Source: Microdochium bolleyi
Taxonomy: Eukaryota; Ascomycota; Sordariomycetes; Xylariales; Microdochiaceae
Length of the DNA: 64,000 nucleotides
Reading direction: 5' to 3'
Assembly (NCBI GenBank): GCA_001566295.1
Contig: KQ964247.1
Span: 1,426,001 to 1,490,000 of the forward strand
The stretch's first letter is position 1, and the number at the start of each line of letters is the position of its first letter. Positions 21,095 to 31,161 of this stretch are shown here, in pieces. The notes under the pieces were generated by a model. That model was not told where the DNA came from. It saw only the letters and a list, made by a program, of their open reading frames with translations, and searched no databases. Both the position numbers and the translations under genes were made by a program.

Positions 21095-22462
21095 ATGAAA
21101 TCTCACAACGACCACGCAATTCTCGATTTCGGCATATCTGCTCGGTCTTGCGCAGGCGACGCAATGGAGGACTCCAACCCTTTCAAGGATTTCCAGGCTG
21201 GCCACTGGACCAACGCCAGTATCAGAGTTCATCCGGACCACGCCAGAAGATCATGGATTGGCGATCAGCCAAACCTGAGGAGCAAAACAACACATGGCCG
21301 GTCAGGGGCACCCCAGATCCGGCACGAGTCTGGCGACAGTCTGTCATCTATCAAATCGAGCAGCTCTGCACCGGGCTTGACCGATACATCAGACTCGGAG
21401 CTGTCCTTTGATGAAGACTCGCAGTACAACATATCGACAAGCCAGCTGTGGGACAGCTTCTGGCAGAGTGTCGAGCGCAAGTCAACCTCCAAGAAACTGG
21501 ACCCCCGCCCGCCCAAGATCCAGTCGGTCCAGAGCGACGACTACTTCACTCTCAGCGTGCTCAACCACTATACCGAGGATGCAGACGACGAGAACAACGA
21601 CGATGAGGACGACACTCTTCGCCGTGGCACCTCGGAAATCGAGCGAAAGCCTGTGGCAACAGCACAGCCACTCCCGCGCCGGAATACTTCTTCCCGGCAG
21701 AGTCGTCATTCTTGCTCACGACCCAGCAGTCCAAAGGGCCCGACCAGGACATATTCAATCTACCCAAAGCAGCAGCCCCTTCCACCAGCCCGGCAACTCA
21801 TCCTTCCACCACGGACATCCTCTCGTGCCGCGCCGCTGCCTCCACTACCGCAGGCTCCTCTCCCACAACCATCCACACGGTCGCAGAAAGTCAACGGCCT
21901 GCTGTCGGCCCTGAAACCAAGCAGATCCTCCCACAATCTCCACGCGGCGCACGTGGAGGCAGCCGCGGAAGCACGGCCACCACTCCCTCTGTCGAGTCAA
22001 TCTGCCCCTACATCACCAGGTCTTCCCAATCCTCTGTATGCGTCACTGCGACCCTCCAAATCTGCTTTCAATCTCAAGCAGAAAATCAACGAAACCGCCA
22101 CACAGCACAATCCCACCGCACCCCTAGCACCGCTTGTCCCTCTTTCCTCTTTAGACCGGGCGCTCCCTGAGCTTCCACTGGACCGGCCGTCGCTCCCGCG
22201 ATTTGTGTCGGTGTTCGAGATGGACTCAGACTGCGAGTCGGATGCCGAGACCAACAACGGACTTGCCAAGCGTATTGCACGTGGGCTGCACAAGAAGACG
22301 CCTTCAGGCAGAAAGAACGTCCTGCCTCCCAAGAGGCCTGCCACAGCTGGGCAAGACGCCCAGACTCCCAGTGACAAGGAGGTCGAAGAAGCGAAGAGTG
22401 CCTTAGCCCGCCGCAGAGGTGGGAGCCTCGGGCGCATCTTCGGACTCAAGTACCGCCACTGA
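21095..22462 (+). CDS. Unknown intrinsically disordered protein, 455 aa
   Basis: I do not recognise a family. The first ATG in the frame is at 21095 and the stop ends at 22462; no intron is needed. The protein is Ser/Pro-rich with acidic stretches (ESGDSLSS, YTEDADDENNDDEDD near residue 165). A more conserved-looking segment TSQLWDSFWQS lies near residue 118. The middle is rich in proline and basic residues, and the C-terminal tail (LARRRGGSLGRIFGLKYRH) is strongly basic and ends in a possible amphipathic helix. It resembles fungal regulatory or cytoskeleton-linked disordered proteins only in composition. The 5' flank is unusually long. It could have an upstream non-coding exon. Confidence 0.75.
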   Translation: MKSHNDHAILDFGISARSCAGDAMEDSNPFKDFQAGHWTNASIRVHPDHARRSWIGDQPNLRSKTTHGRSGAPQIRHESGDSLSSIKSSSSAPGLTDTSDSELSFDEDSQYNISTSQLWDSFWQSVERKSTSKKLDPRPPKIQSVQSDDYFTLSVLNHYTEDADDENNDDEDDTLRRGTSEIERKPVATAQPLPRRNTSSRQSRHSCSRPSSPKGPTRTYSIYPKQQPLPPARQLILPPRTSSRAAPLPPLPQAPLPQPSTRSQKVNGLLSALKPSRSSHNLHAAHVEAAAEARPPLPLSSQSAPTSPGLPNPLYASLRPSKSAFNLKQKINETATQHNPTAPLAPLVPLSSLDRALPELPLDRPSLPRFVSVFEMDSDCESDAETNNGLAKRIARGLHKKTPSGRKNVLPPKRPATAGQDAQTPSDKEVEEAKSALARRRGGSLGRIFGLKYRH

Positions 22463-24191
22463 AGCAAGAGAGCTTCCGCCCCAGTTCTTCTGGGAAGACG
22501 CCGCGAACACCTGACTTATACGATCGGCTTTTCATTACAACTCACAGAACTGGACAATTACTTATCATGACCACACGCCCACACGACCACACGCTTCTTT
22601 CATGATAACGACTCAACAAACGACTACTTTCCATGAACTTATGGACCACTTTGCTACGAAATACCCCCACAATCATGACGGACGACACTCTTTTTCCTCC
22701 TCCACGACGGATGAACTTTCCCCTGCATGATCACATTCACTACTTTTCTTACTCATTTGATTTCTTGGACTTACTTCTCGGGCAGAAGGTCTCAAGGTGT
22801 TCCGGATGCTTGGGGCAGCGGGCGGGGTTACATGTGGCGTCTCCCTGGCTGACTTTACTGTTACAAAATGGATCAAGAATTGCTTTTTCCCCGGCCACGG
22901 CAGGCACTTTTTCTTGTGTTTGGGAGGGGTCCAAAAGCTCGGCGCATGGGAGAGAGGTGGCTTTTTGCTCATTATTTGATGCTTTTCACACAGGTCCTTA
23001 CCATCAGTCTCTTTCCAGATGCACCTTATCGCTATGTGTACCAAAGGTTCCATCAAAATATCAAAGATACGGAGTTCACACTGAATGCAGCAGATCACAC
23101 GTGCAAAAGGTCGTAGCAGATGAGATGTCGACTGTACAATAAACGACACACTCATTGTCGCTGCACGCAACACTCCAAGCGAGGGAGCAGCAGCAGCAGC
23201 TTGTGCGGAAGGGATGAGGTGCAAAGGGTGGAGCTCTGGCTTGACTTGGGACAGTTCCCTTTGTTGTTCGCGCCGCGTGCGCGGGGTCGAGACGATCTGA
23301 GACATGACAACACACCACCATCATCCCGTCGCACCACAATGCCCGACTCGCGCAATGTGGTAGTGCTGGAACTGCGAAGGGGAAACAACAGGAAGGGTGA
23401 GGAGCCGAGGGGGGTGACAGGAGGGAGAAGTTGAAGAATGGGATCGAGCTTGAGATCGAGAAAGAGGGTACGGCGTTCCCGAGCGGAAGGGAAGGGGCGA
23501 GGTTCTAGCAAAGACCATAATCGGTGATTCTGTGCGCCGATCGTAGGCTTTTCTGTGTATATGTGTCAGTGCCAGCGTCTGGATAGGGCGTGGGAGGGAT
23601 ATTCTATAAGAAACTGGCATTCTTCACGTGGCATGGCGGAGTGCAGGTTTATCGAGTATGGAATTCTTGAATGAACACCTCCCCGCTTGGAGGGCGGCGG
23701 GACCGTCATGTGCTCTCTATCTCTCCCCGATCTGGACATTTTCCATTCTTCGGCACCCACAAAGCGGCCTACACTTACCTGTCTAAGTACTCGTGAGCCG
23801 AAGCAGGCATTCTTCTGTCCCGAAGTAGATGGGGCCTTGCATATTTAGCTTGGTCGTCCAGCACGCAGCTGTCCCGATAGAGAAGAGGAGACACCAAAGG
23901 AGAGGACCGCGCCTCGTTCGTTTGTTGTCAATGGTACGATGCTTGAGCGCCAGAGAGGTATGCTGGGCAGCGTGTCATGCAGATGCCAGTAAGCACAAAC
24001 CCCTTACCCACAAGCCTCTTGTTTGTTATGGCTTAACGGCAACCCGAGCCCCCATTGTAAAACTTCTTGCTGCGCCTGGCATTCATTTGCCATCGGTAAA
24101 AAACTCTAAATCTGACAAGCGCCAGCATCGCAAACCACAACGACAGGCACAACGACACCCCAAACAGGAGCAAAAAAAGGCACAAAAATAT

Positions 24192-24196
24192 AAAAA
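24192..24196 (-). terminator. RNA polymerase III terminator (T5)
   Basis: This is the first run of five T residues on the minus strand after tRNA-Ala. Its position means the primary transcript would include the second T-arm-like element. Confidence 0.5.
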
Positions 24197-24209
24197 GAAA
24201 GGTACAATA

Positions 24210-24224
24210 GAGGATTCGAACCTC
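24210..24224 (-). other. Orphan tRNA T-arm / second B box behind tRNA-Ala
   Basis: Eleven bases after the 3' end of tRNA-Ala the minus strand carries GAGG-TTCGAAT-CCTC, a four-base-pair T-arm with a perfect B-box core (GGTTCGAATCC). No matching acceptor or anticodon half is found upstream apart from tRNA-Ala itself. It is probably a 3' remnant of a second tRNA or an extra TFIIIC site. Confidence 0.5.
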
Positions 24225-24234
24225 ATTATGCGAC

Positions 24235-24345
24235 TGGACTCGCGGGGAATCGAACCCCGGACCACTCCCATACGGCGTCGAGGCAGAGACTGGCGAACCA
24301 GCTCGCTGGTGCTAAGGGAGTATTATACCACTAAACCACAAGCCC
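24235..24345 (-). tRNA. tRNA-Ala(AGC) with an intron of about 39 nt
   Basis: Read on the minus strand from 24345, the acceptor stem GGGCTTG pairs with CGAGTCC and contains the G3-U70 wobble that defines alanine tRNAs. The D-arm has TGGTTTAGTGG (A box). The anticodon stem CTCCC pairs with GGGAG after an interrupted loop TTAGCA...T, giving anticodon AGC. The insert between position 37 and 38 (about 24308-24270) is a canonical-position intron. The T-arm CGGGG-TTCGATT-CCCCG holds the B box, and A73 is encoded, CCA is not. The first long T run (TTTTT at 24196-24192), about 39 nt downstream, is the likely polymerase III terminator, beyond the orphan T-arm. The D-stem has one mismatch (T13-T22). Confidence 0.9.
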
Positions 24346-25551
24346 GTGTGATTGGTTGAAATGCCAGGTCTGTATTGCTCAATATGATCCATTGTGCTGA
24401 GCCCCAGACGTTATTAGGTGAGTGCCCGGCTCATATTCCCATGCAATGTTCCAATCGTCATTCGGTGGGAACAGCAGAGCTATACCATAACGCTGAACTG
24501 GACTGTGAGGTTTTCCGGGGGGAAGCGATGGATATGCATTCCCGGACAGTAAGTCGGTGAAGCGCTGGCGCCCGTGGTCCACCGTGGAGCAGCGCGAGAG
24601 GATCCGTGGAAGATCCAGATGAAATATCCTATCTCCTAGCTACTTGCTCGGGGAGAAACCGACAGTATGCGGCCTGAAATTCAGCGGAAACATTATTTGA
24701 CCACGGGAGATGGGAATGGGAGGAACATGGCCGAGGACGGGAAAAGAATGAGTTGGCGCTGATGTCCGGCGTCACTGGGATGCCACCAACCAATGTCTCG
24801 AACGCTGTGGCTCGCGCGGTGGGCATGCCGCAAGAAGTGAAGATAAAATAGTACAAAACAAAGATGGAGAAGACTGGTGTAACCCACCGTCCATTGCGTA
24901 CGAAGCATGGACGACGTATCGCAGGCACCCGAGAGTTGGAGACAGCGGCACCCGGCCACACGGCCTCGTCCCTGGACTTCTCTGCAGAGGTCCAGAGGTT
25001 CTAGAGACTCTAGAAGTTCCAGAATTCGACATCAAACACACTATGCGCCACGAGATGGTAAGCTCGGAAAGTTGCTTTCTTATGTATCAGATCCATCTCG
25101 TGTCATTTACGGATCCGCATTCGGATTGCAGTGGATAGAGGAGCCTGTAGCAGTAGTGATCTTTCGTAATCTTGTGGCTAGCCTTCCATTAACGAGTGGC
25201 TAGAGCTTAAAGTAATATCTCTGGGCCTCTAGGCCTATGGGCCTCTGGAACCTCTGGAACCTCTGGAACCTCTGGAACCTCTGGAACAGACTGGCCCAAG
25301 CTCTAGGGTTACGTACATGATCGTAGAGCTAAATGAGCGTCCTGGAACCGGATTACAGTCAAGGCCGGGAGGACCGAGGCGGGACACAAATGACTCCGAA
25401 AGGACGAGTAATAGGGGCGACAGGGACAGCCTATGTATTGAGAATGGGGAAAGCCGGGTTTATCATGTCGACACGCAAGCTAAGTAAATTCCACGTGGGC
25501 AATGGCTGTGCCATGATTGCCCTGCCACCACAATTCTCCTATCCGCTGCAT
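24346..25551. other. Intergenic region with short direct and inverted repeats
   Basis: No gene is supported. The region begins the accessory patch: around 24983-25015 there is CAGAGGTCCAGAGG followed by alternating TCTAGAG/GAAGTTCC sequence, inverted relative to the 9-mer array at 25242. Confidence 0.5.
25242..25286 (+). repeat. Minisatellite, five 9-bp units CCTCTGGAA
   Basis: Five uninterrupted copies of CCTCTGGAA run from 25242 to 25286. The unit differs by one inserted A from the octamer CCTCTGGA found at 26201 and, inverted, at 27184. Confidence 0.95.
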
Positions 25552-26115
25552 CTATTTTGAGTGCCCAGCACATGTGCGTGGGCGGCATCCCGACTCCTGG
25601 CTCTTCTTGCGTGCGGCCACGCATTGGGCCCGACAGCTCGGATAAGTGTGAGTTGAATGTGGTCCAGTCGGGATCGTGAGGGAGAGGGGAAGATTAATCT
25701 CCTCCGAGTAAGTCGGCCACCAACGTAAGACGTCCTTTTTGGTCTGATCCAGGACGATGCCGTTACGGACGCGGAAGTTTGGGTCGTGGTACACGGACCA
25801 GTGGATGCAGCGCTGTTCCTACCAGGCGTGCATCTCGCGGTTTGCTGGCTTCTTGAGTGTCTTTATGTCCTCGTCATCGAGGTAGTAGACGGTGTACGCG
25901 GATATCGCCGGATTGCCCGTGATGCAGAGGATAGTGCTCTGGAAAGTCCACTGGGTGTTGACAAGCGTAGTGCTGTCGGCCAGCGGCCACTTCGGGAGGA
26001 GACTGCCCCCACGGAAGTTAGGGATGAGGCGCACTGGTGAGAGACGGTCCCATCGCAGGGACGCAACTGCGGCGACGTCTTTCGACGTATGCGGGCTCAC
26101 GCTGGAGTGGGCCAT
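25552..26115 (-). pseudogene. Broken coding sequence with one in-frame TAG, unknown family
   Basis: On the minus strand a single reading frame from ATG 26115 to 25552 (about 188 codons) is interrupted only by a TAG at 25821-25819. The encoded protein is natural in composition: WTFQSTILCITGNPAISAY and VYYLDDEDIKTLKKPANRE precede the stop, and CIHWSVYHDPNFRVRNG and VLRWWPTYSEEINLPLSL follow. The stop sits between HAW and EQRC; a CAG to TAG change would explain it. It lies directly downstream of the octamer array and of a fragment resembling the next gene, so it may be the detached C-terminal part of a 2EXR/F-box-like fungal protein. That link is inference. Confidence 0.5.
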
Positions 26116-26200
26116 GCCAGTCGGGGATCCTCCAGCGGATGTTGGAATTTGCGAAATTTGGGCTTTCTGTTACGTTGGTGGCTCCCGTACAGTTTGGCGA

Positions 26201-26300
26201 CCTCTGGACCTCTGGACCTCTGGACCTCTGGACCTCTGGACCTCTGGACCTCTGGACCTCTGGACCTCTGGACCTCTGGACCTCTGGACCTCTGGACCTC
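26201..26300 (+). repeat. Minisatellite, 12.5 octamer units CCTCTGGA
   Basis: There are twelve perfect copies plus a half unit. Because eight is not a multiple of three, all three frames stay open and read a repeating LWTSGPLD or its minus-strand equivalent. It interrupts a degenerate copy of the neighbouring 2EXR-like gene. Confidence 0.97.
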
Positions 26301-26315
26301 TAGTCGATGAGCGTC

Positions 26316-26500
26316 CGTGACATGCGGAAGTGTGATGCCACAGCTCACTGCCAGTCCTCGCGAAGGTTGATGCTCACTTCCCGGCCCAGATACAAGCGCA
26401 CGTGGCGGCCTTGGACCCGCATCGAGCACGGGAGGATGCCCGACTTATGGCGGCGGGAGTCATTCTCGTCTGCTCCCACTATGCAGCGCATGTCTAATTT
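26316..26500 (-). pseudogene. Partial degenerate duplicate (copy B) of the 2EXR-like gene
   Basis: The minus strand encodes CSMRVQGRHVRLYLGREV, then SINLREDWQ, a TGA stop and AVASHFRMSRTLID before running into the octamer array. The 128 bp at 26316-26443 match 26633-26760 without gaps, at about 107 of 128 positions by hand count. This is a tandem partial duplication that has decayed and lost both ends. Confidence 0.6.
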
Positions 26501-27154
26501 GAACCCTTTGCTTCCTTCAGAACAACGAGCTCGAAGTCAACTCTGACCATGGCAAGAGAGGGAGCGTAGTAGAGTGCAGCCGATGTGACTGGTGCACAGT
26601 CCACGTAGTATTTCGCCCAGTTGATGATCCTTCGTGACATACTGAAGTGTGCTGCCACAGCTTCTTGCCAGTCCCCGTGGAGGTTGATGCTCATTTCTGG
26701 GCCCAGGTACAAGCGCACATGCCGGCCTTGGCGTCGCATGGAGCACGAGAGGATGCTCGACCCCCCCCCCCCCCTGAACACAAAGGCGTGCTGGAAAGGC
26801 CATGAGCTGCTCCTGCCCGACCGCGACTCGCATCTGGCTCGCATCACATTCCTGGACGGACTCTTCAGACCTGAAGAGGAGGAGAATGCAGTGGGAGCTT
26901 GCCGTACAGAACTCTGCGAAGTTCTTGTTGCCGATGTCCCCAAGCACGAGGAGTAGTTGGCCGGCTGAGACTCTGTGGCGTGAGTCTTTGATCGGGTCAA
27001 ATGATGCCTCTTCGTGAACGACATCAAAACCGCTCTGGTCCCACGGGAAGTCGACCTTGAAGCGATGAGTTGCAAAACCACGCCATATCTGAAGGCGGAT
27101 CTCGGCAGGCAGTCTGTCGAGGTGTGCGAGAATGGGATGGTTTTTGTGCTCCAT
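26494..27154 (-). pseudogene. 2EXR/F-box-like protein gene (copy A), frameshifted at a G14 tract
   Basis: From ATG 27154 the minus strand encodes an N-terminal LDRLPAEIRLQIWRG, the typical opening of fungal 2EXR/F-box-like domains of unknown function. It is followed by FPWDQSGFDVVHEEASFDP and QLLLVLGDIGNKNFAEF. At 26774-26761 there is a run of 14 G (C on the plus strand). Past it, protein-like sequence continues in the next frame: SMRRQGRHVRLYLGPEM, HGDWQEAVAAHFSMSRR, INWAKYYVDCAPVTSAAL and a stop at 26494. Thirteen G would restore one frame of about 220 codons. The break may be real decay or a homopolymer sequencing error. It sits between octamer arrays in opposite orientation. Function is unknown. 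Confidence 0.55.
26761..26774 (+). repeat. Homopolymer C14
   Basis: This uninterrupted run of 14 C lies inside the 2EXR-like copy A. It is exactly where the two protein-like minus-strand frames change over. Confidence 0.95.
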
Positions 27155-27183
27155 GGCTATGGGCAGATCGGATCTGGTTATTA

Positions 27184-27239
27184 TCCAGAGGTCCAGAGGT
27201 CCAGAGGTCCAGAGGTCCAGAGGTCCAGAGGTCCAGAGG
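27184..27239 (+). repeat. Minisatellite, seven octamer units TCCAGAGG (inverted family)
   Basis: Seven perfect copies of TCCAGAGG, the reverse complement of the CCTCTGGA array at 26201. The two arrays flank the duplicated 2EXR-like segments in opposite orientation. Confidence 0.97.
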
Positions 27240-28310
27240 GTCAGAGGACATATGGATCGGTGTAGTGACTTGTCCGTGGATAAACCCCACAGTGAACGCG
27301 AAGGCCTTGGTTGATGTTACGGTGAGCTCGATGAAGCGAACGCCGTTGGCGTTGGGCGACCATGCACCGCCGTTTGCCATGCCATAGTTGAGACGACCAC
27401 ATGCTGCCCGGGTCACCGAAGAATGTGCCCGCTCTGAAGGACAAGTTGAATGTCGTACTGCCATCTAGATGGAATCAGCTGTCAGTTTCTGAGGGGCTCG
27501 TGAGTATTTTCTGAGGAGGTTGAGTGCCTACACAAACGGCGGCGGAGGACTCCAGACTCCTCGTGCTGGTCCTGGTCATCTGCGATGGCGGTGATGATGA
27601 CGTCGTGGCCATGCTCTGCTCCAAGTCTCGCGCCATGTTGCTTGTGGCCGCGGGCCGTCAAGATGCTCGCACTTGTGGACTCGACCAACGACGGTGAGGC
27701 AGCAGCTGAAGTCTGGCGGGTGGCGATGCGATTCAATTCATGTCTGCGTTCGGTAAGAGATATCATGTCGAGCGATTCCACAGTCGCAGATTCTGATAGT
27801 GTCGCGCGCTTGATAGTGAAATATTGGAACAGCCATAAAACGTGAACCCTTGCGGGCCGCAGGTGCTCCTCCATTGAGTCTCTCCAGATCTATATGCTTG
27901 CACCAGCCAGCCCCCCTGGAAATCATAGCGCCGTTGGTGTGTATGTGTTACAAAAGTCCTGGCTATCCAGAGAGCATCCATGAGCCATAAATCAGCGCTG
28001 AGAACAAGATCCGGAACGCCGAGCAGAAACAAAGAGCCCATGACTCCTAAAAGCAAAAGCGAAACCAAACCCCCAAAACTCCTCTATCCATTACTCGTTA
28101 CAATTATCCCACCCGCCAGATAGAAAGCAGTCGTAAGAACATCTCCTCGTCCCCGAAGGCAAAGGCGAAGCCGCTTCGTCAGTCTTGATCTTTGTCGGTG
28201 TCGTCATGTCATTAAGGTTGCGTCGGTGTTACCATCTCCTCCGTCGAGATGTCATTATGCACAGAAATGCTTTTCTGTACTCATTTTCGTTGAAAAGGTT
28301 ATGCCGGAAA
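27240..28310. other. Intergenic / degenerate region
   Basis: Minus-strand fragments have partly protein-like stretches (LNYGMANGGAWSPNANGVRF near 27370; MGSLFLLGVPDLVLSADLW near 28020) but no continuous frame, family motif or consistent splice structure. They may be further remnants of the scarred patch. No gene is supported. Confidence 0.4.
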
Positions 28311-31161
28311 TCAATGCTGCACAGGGGAATAGCCCTGACGTCTGTTGTTGCCGTCGTTCTTCAAAAACCCCGGCTGCTGCTGCTGTTGCATCGGCTGCGA
28401 GATCAGCTCCCCGCGCGTGCGGCGGTCATACTGCCGCAGCCGGCGCGGGTTCACCGTGAACCGCGAGTAGCGCTTGATGCCGAGCCTCTCGTCGTTGTTG
28501 CGGCCGTAGCTGAACGTCCAGCGGCCCTGGCGGTGCCAGTCCTGCCCGACATCGAGCCGGGCCTCGAGGTCGCGCCTCTCCAGTGCGCGGCCCTTCTGCT
28601 GGGGGAAGTCGGCAAACGCCGTGTCGTTGCGGATCTCGTGGTTGGAGCAGAAGCTCAGGACCTCGGCGAGGCTCGACACCGCGTGCGGGAGCCGGAACTG
28701 CTTGCGATTGGGCACGAGGCACGCGAAAGCGACGGCGTACAGGGCGAGGAGGCCCAGGAAGATGCCGAAGGCGATCATCTGCGGGAACATGCGGACCTCG
28801 GGGTCGCTCGAGGACACGGTCAGGGCGATGAACATACCGCCAGCGAGGACCGGGATTAGGATGAAACCGGGCGCAACGAAGGACACAAAGGCCACACGCC
28901 AGTGCTTGTTCTTGATGGCCTTGAGCGTGGCCTCCCACGGCATGCTGGCGGCTGCGTAGTCGAGCAGGAGCGAAGTCTCGGCGCGCGAGCCGTCCTGGCG
29001 CGCGAGCTCTCCCCAGGCAGTCAGGATGCGCAGCTCGAGGTCGAACGACTGGAAGGCGAGGAAGAGGATCATGCCGAGGAGCGAGGGCACAAAGGTCCAC
29101 AGGAAGTTGGCAGCCGAGAAGATGTCGCGGTCGGCACCGGCCGGGACGGTCGGTAGGAAGCCCAGGCGAATGCTGGTGAGCTTTGCGGAGCTCACGGCGA
29201 TCAATACCACGGCGAGAACTGTGGCGGCGAGGGCGGCAGAGACAACCTGGCCGCTTCGCAGACACCAGGGCAGATACCGGCTGCGAACAGCTTGTGCGAT
29301 GGGCATGCCCGATACACCTGAGGCAACAGACATGCTATCGCCCTGGCCACGCGCCCAGAGACGGGCTGACATCTTCTCGTCCACGATGGTCTCCTCCACC
29401 CCGAGCCCGTACCACGGGTCGGAGGACTCGGGGGCATTCCAGAAACCGAGTCGCTCGATATCCTTGCCAGAGAACCAGTCTCGCATCCGGTCTCGTGTTG
29501 CCATGACTTCCGTGCTGCGATACTTGGATGCAGAGTTGCTCTGCGCGGCCAGCAGGATAAAGTCTGCAAGCGAGCGCAGGTCCCAGCCGTCTCGAAGTCC
29601 TGTGCGCTTACGGCGCCATGTGAACTGCATGAAGAGTGTCGAAAGCGTCGAGATCGCGTAGAGCACAACAAGAGTCCAAGTCACAGCCTGTCCCGTCGCC
29701 CATGTCCACTGGCCGTCTTTCAGGATCACAGTGAATATAGAGCTGAGGAGTGGGATAGTCAGGTTCAGCAGCCACGTGTTGACCGCGATGACGGTCATCT
29801 TCCAGTCCCTCATGACTTTGGGCAGGAGGAACGACTTTAGATACATGGGCTGGAAGACTGCCCGCTCGCGTACTCGTGCATCGTCGGAAGCTAGCTGCGC
29901 GAATGGCATGATCCGGAATGCGACGCTCGTGACGCATTGCGAGTAGACCAGGACGACGGCGCCCAGCAGCTGCGGCAGGATGCGGAACACAAAGTAGTCG
30001 CCATTGTTAAGGTTTCCGCTGTACGACCACAAGCCGTTCTGGGTGCGCGAATAGATGGCACAGAACATGAGGGCCGCAATCATGCAGATGTTGAGGACCG
30101 CAAGGGCCAGAAGTGATGGTGTCTGCAGGATCCGAGGTTTGTAGGTAAGGCTCTCATTGCGAGAACCAGTCTCGGTGTCGAAAGTGTCGGGAACAGCCTG
30201 CCAGCGCCGGAGCTCTCTGGGCAGAAGGGAGTCCCGAGCAAGCAGAGGCTCGTGGTCCCCCACGGGTTGTGGCGCATCACGAGGCACTTTGTCGTGACGG
30301 TCCAACGGCACAGTCTGGAACTCTGAAGGAATCTGCTGTGAGATTTGCCGTTGCGCGCGATGACCGCTGTACGGATCCGACGCTGCAGTCTGTGGTTCGG
30401 GGGCGATAGGGGCATAGTGACCACTCGCAATTCGACTGCGGTCTGTTCTCCTGGTCTCGGCGGGGTTCGGGGGAATATATGCTGGAGCCGGCTGGAAAAC
30501 GCCCAGCCCCGTCGTAGCATCCGGCGAAGTATGCTGCACCCCTGGGTACGCGATGCCAGTGCCCGGAGACCGTTCTGATTCGTGCTCGCCCTCGTCATCA
30601 TCGGCAGGCTCTCCGTGCCTTTTCGTCATAAGGTGCAACGCATATTGGATGTATGGTGAATCGTCGACACCCGGGGTGACGACGCCGGCGGCTCTGGCGA
30701 GATCGTCCTTGAAATCCCTGGCCAAAGAGGGATCCTGGGCGGCCGCCATCGAAAATGGGGCCTGGGCGGTATTGAAGCGTACGGCGGGCCGGGGCTTCAT
30801 GGGTTCCTGCACATACTGGACTGGCGGCAGCCGTGCTGATGGACCGTGGACTCGCTGCGGGCCGTATGTCTCGTTGTCGGACAGTATGGATGGTGGCGAG
30901 GGGGCGTGCGGGAGAACGGGCGTGCTCTGTGTCGGTGAGGAGGAGGAGTAGTATTCTTCAGTTGGGGAACTGGGTGCTGAAGGGCGGTGTTGATGAGGGT
31001 CGTGGACCACGGTGACTTGCGAGGCAGAGGTTGTGGGAGGTGTGTGTGTTCTTGAGGATGGCGGATACCGCGATGATTCTGACGTGGCAGCATGTATGTT
31101 AGTCTTTGTGGCACCGCACGGGGCTGTGAAGTGGCGGTCACGTACGGGAGTGGGAAGTCAT
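28311..31161 (-). CDS. DUF3433-type multi-pass membrane protein, two exons, 927 aa
   Basis: This fungal integral membrane protein of the DUF3433 family has no established biochemical role. Exon 1 is only 16 nt (31161-31146: ATG ACT TCC CAC TCC C); the intron 31145-31079 has a GTACGT donor, an ACTAAC branch and a GTCAG acceptor. Exon 2 is 31078-28311. The join is in frame and replaces an apparent GTG start at 31010, giving MTSHSQSSRYPPSSRTHTPP. The first ~270 residues are disordered and Pro/Ser-rich. Several hydrophobic helices follow in two blocks (for example LALAVLNICMIAALMFCAIY and VVSAALAATVLAVVLIAVSS), separated by a cytosolic-looking segment containing DPWYGLGVEETIVDEKMSA. The C-terminal tail is basic with a short polyglutamine run. 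It is separated from SAICAR synthetase by 1.1 kb and is not obviously linked in function. Confidence 0.87.

Larger units (their letters stand above)
22463..24234. other. Intergenic region up to tRNA-Ala
   Basis: No gene is supported. The stretch holds the 3' flank of the 21095 gene and the 3' side of the tRNA locus. Several ORFs in both strands (22633-23142, 22673-23305, 23829-24359) overlap each other and lack motifs. Confidence 0.5.

Noticed and set aside
26201..27239. Tandem repeats as a possible CRISPR array
   Set aside because: The units are 8 bp, directly adjacent and without spacers, in a eukaryotic genome; these are minisatellites.
28185..28859. 224-codon plus-strand ORF
   Set aside because: It is the shadow of the C-terminal part of the DUF3433 protein.
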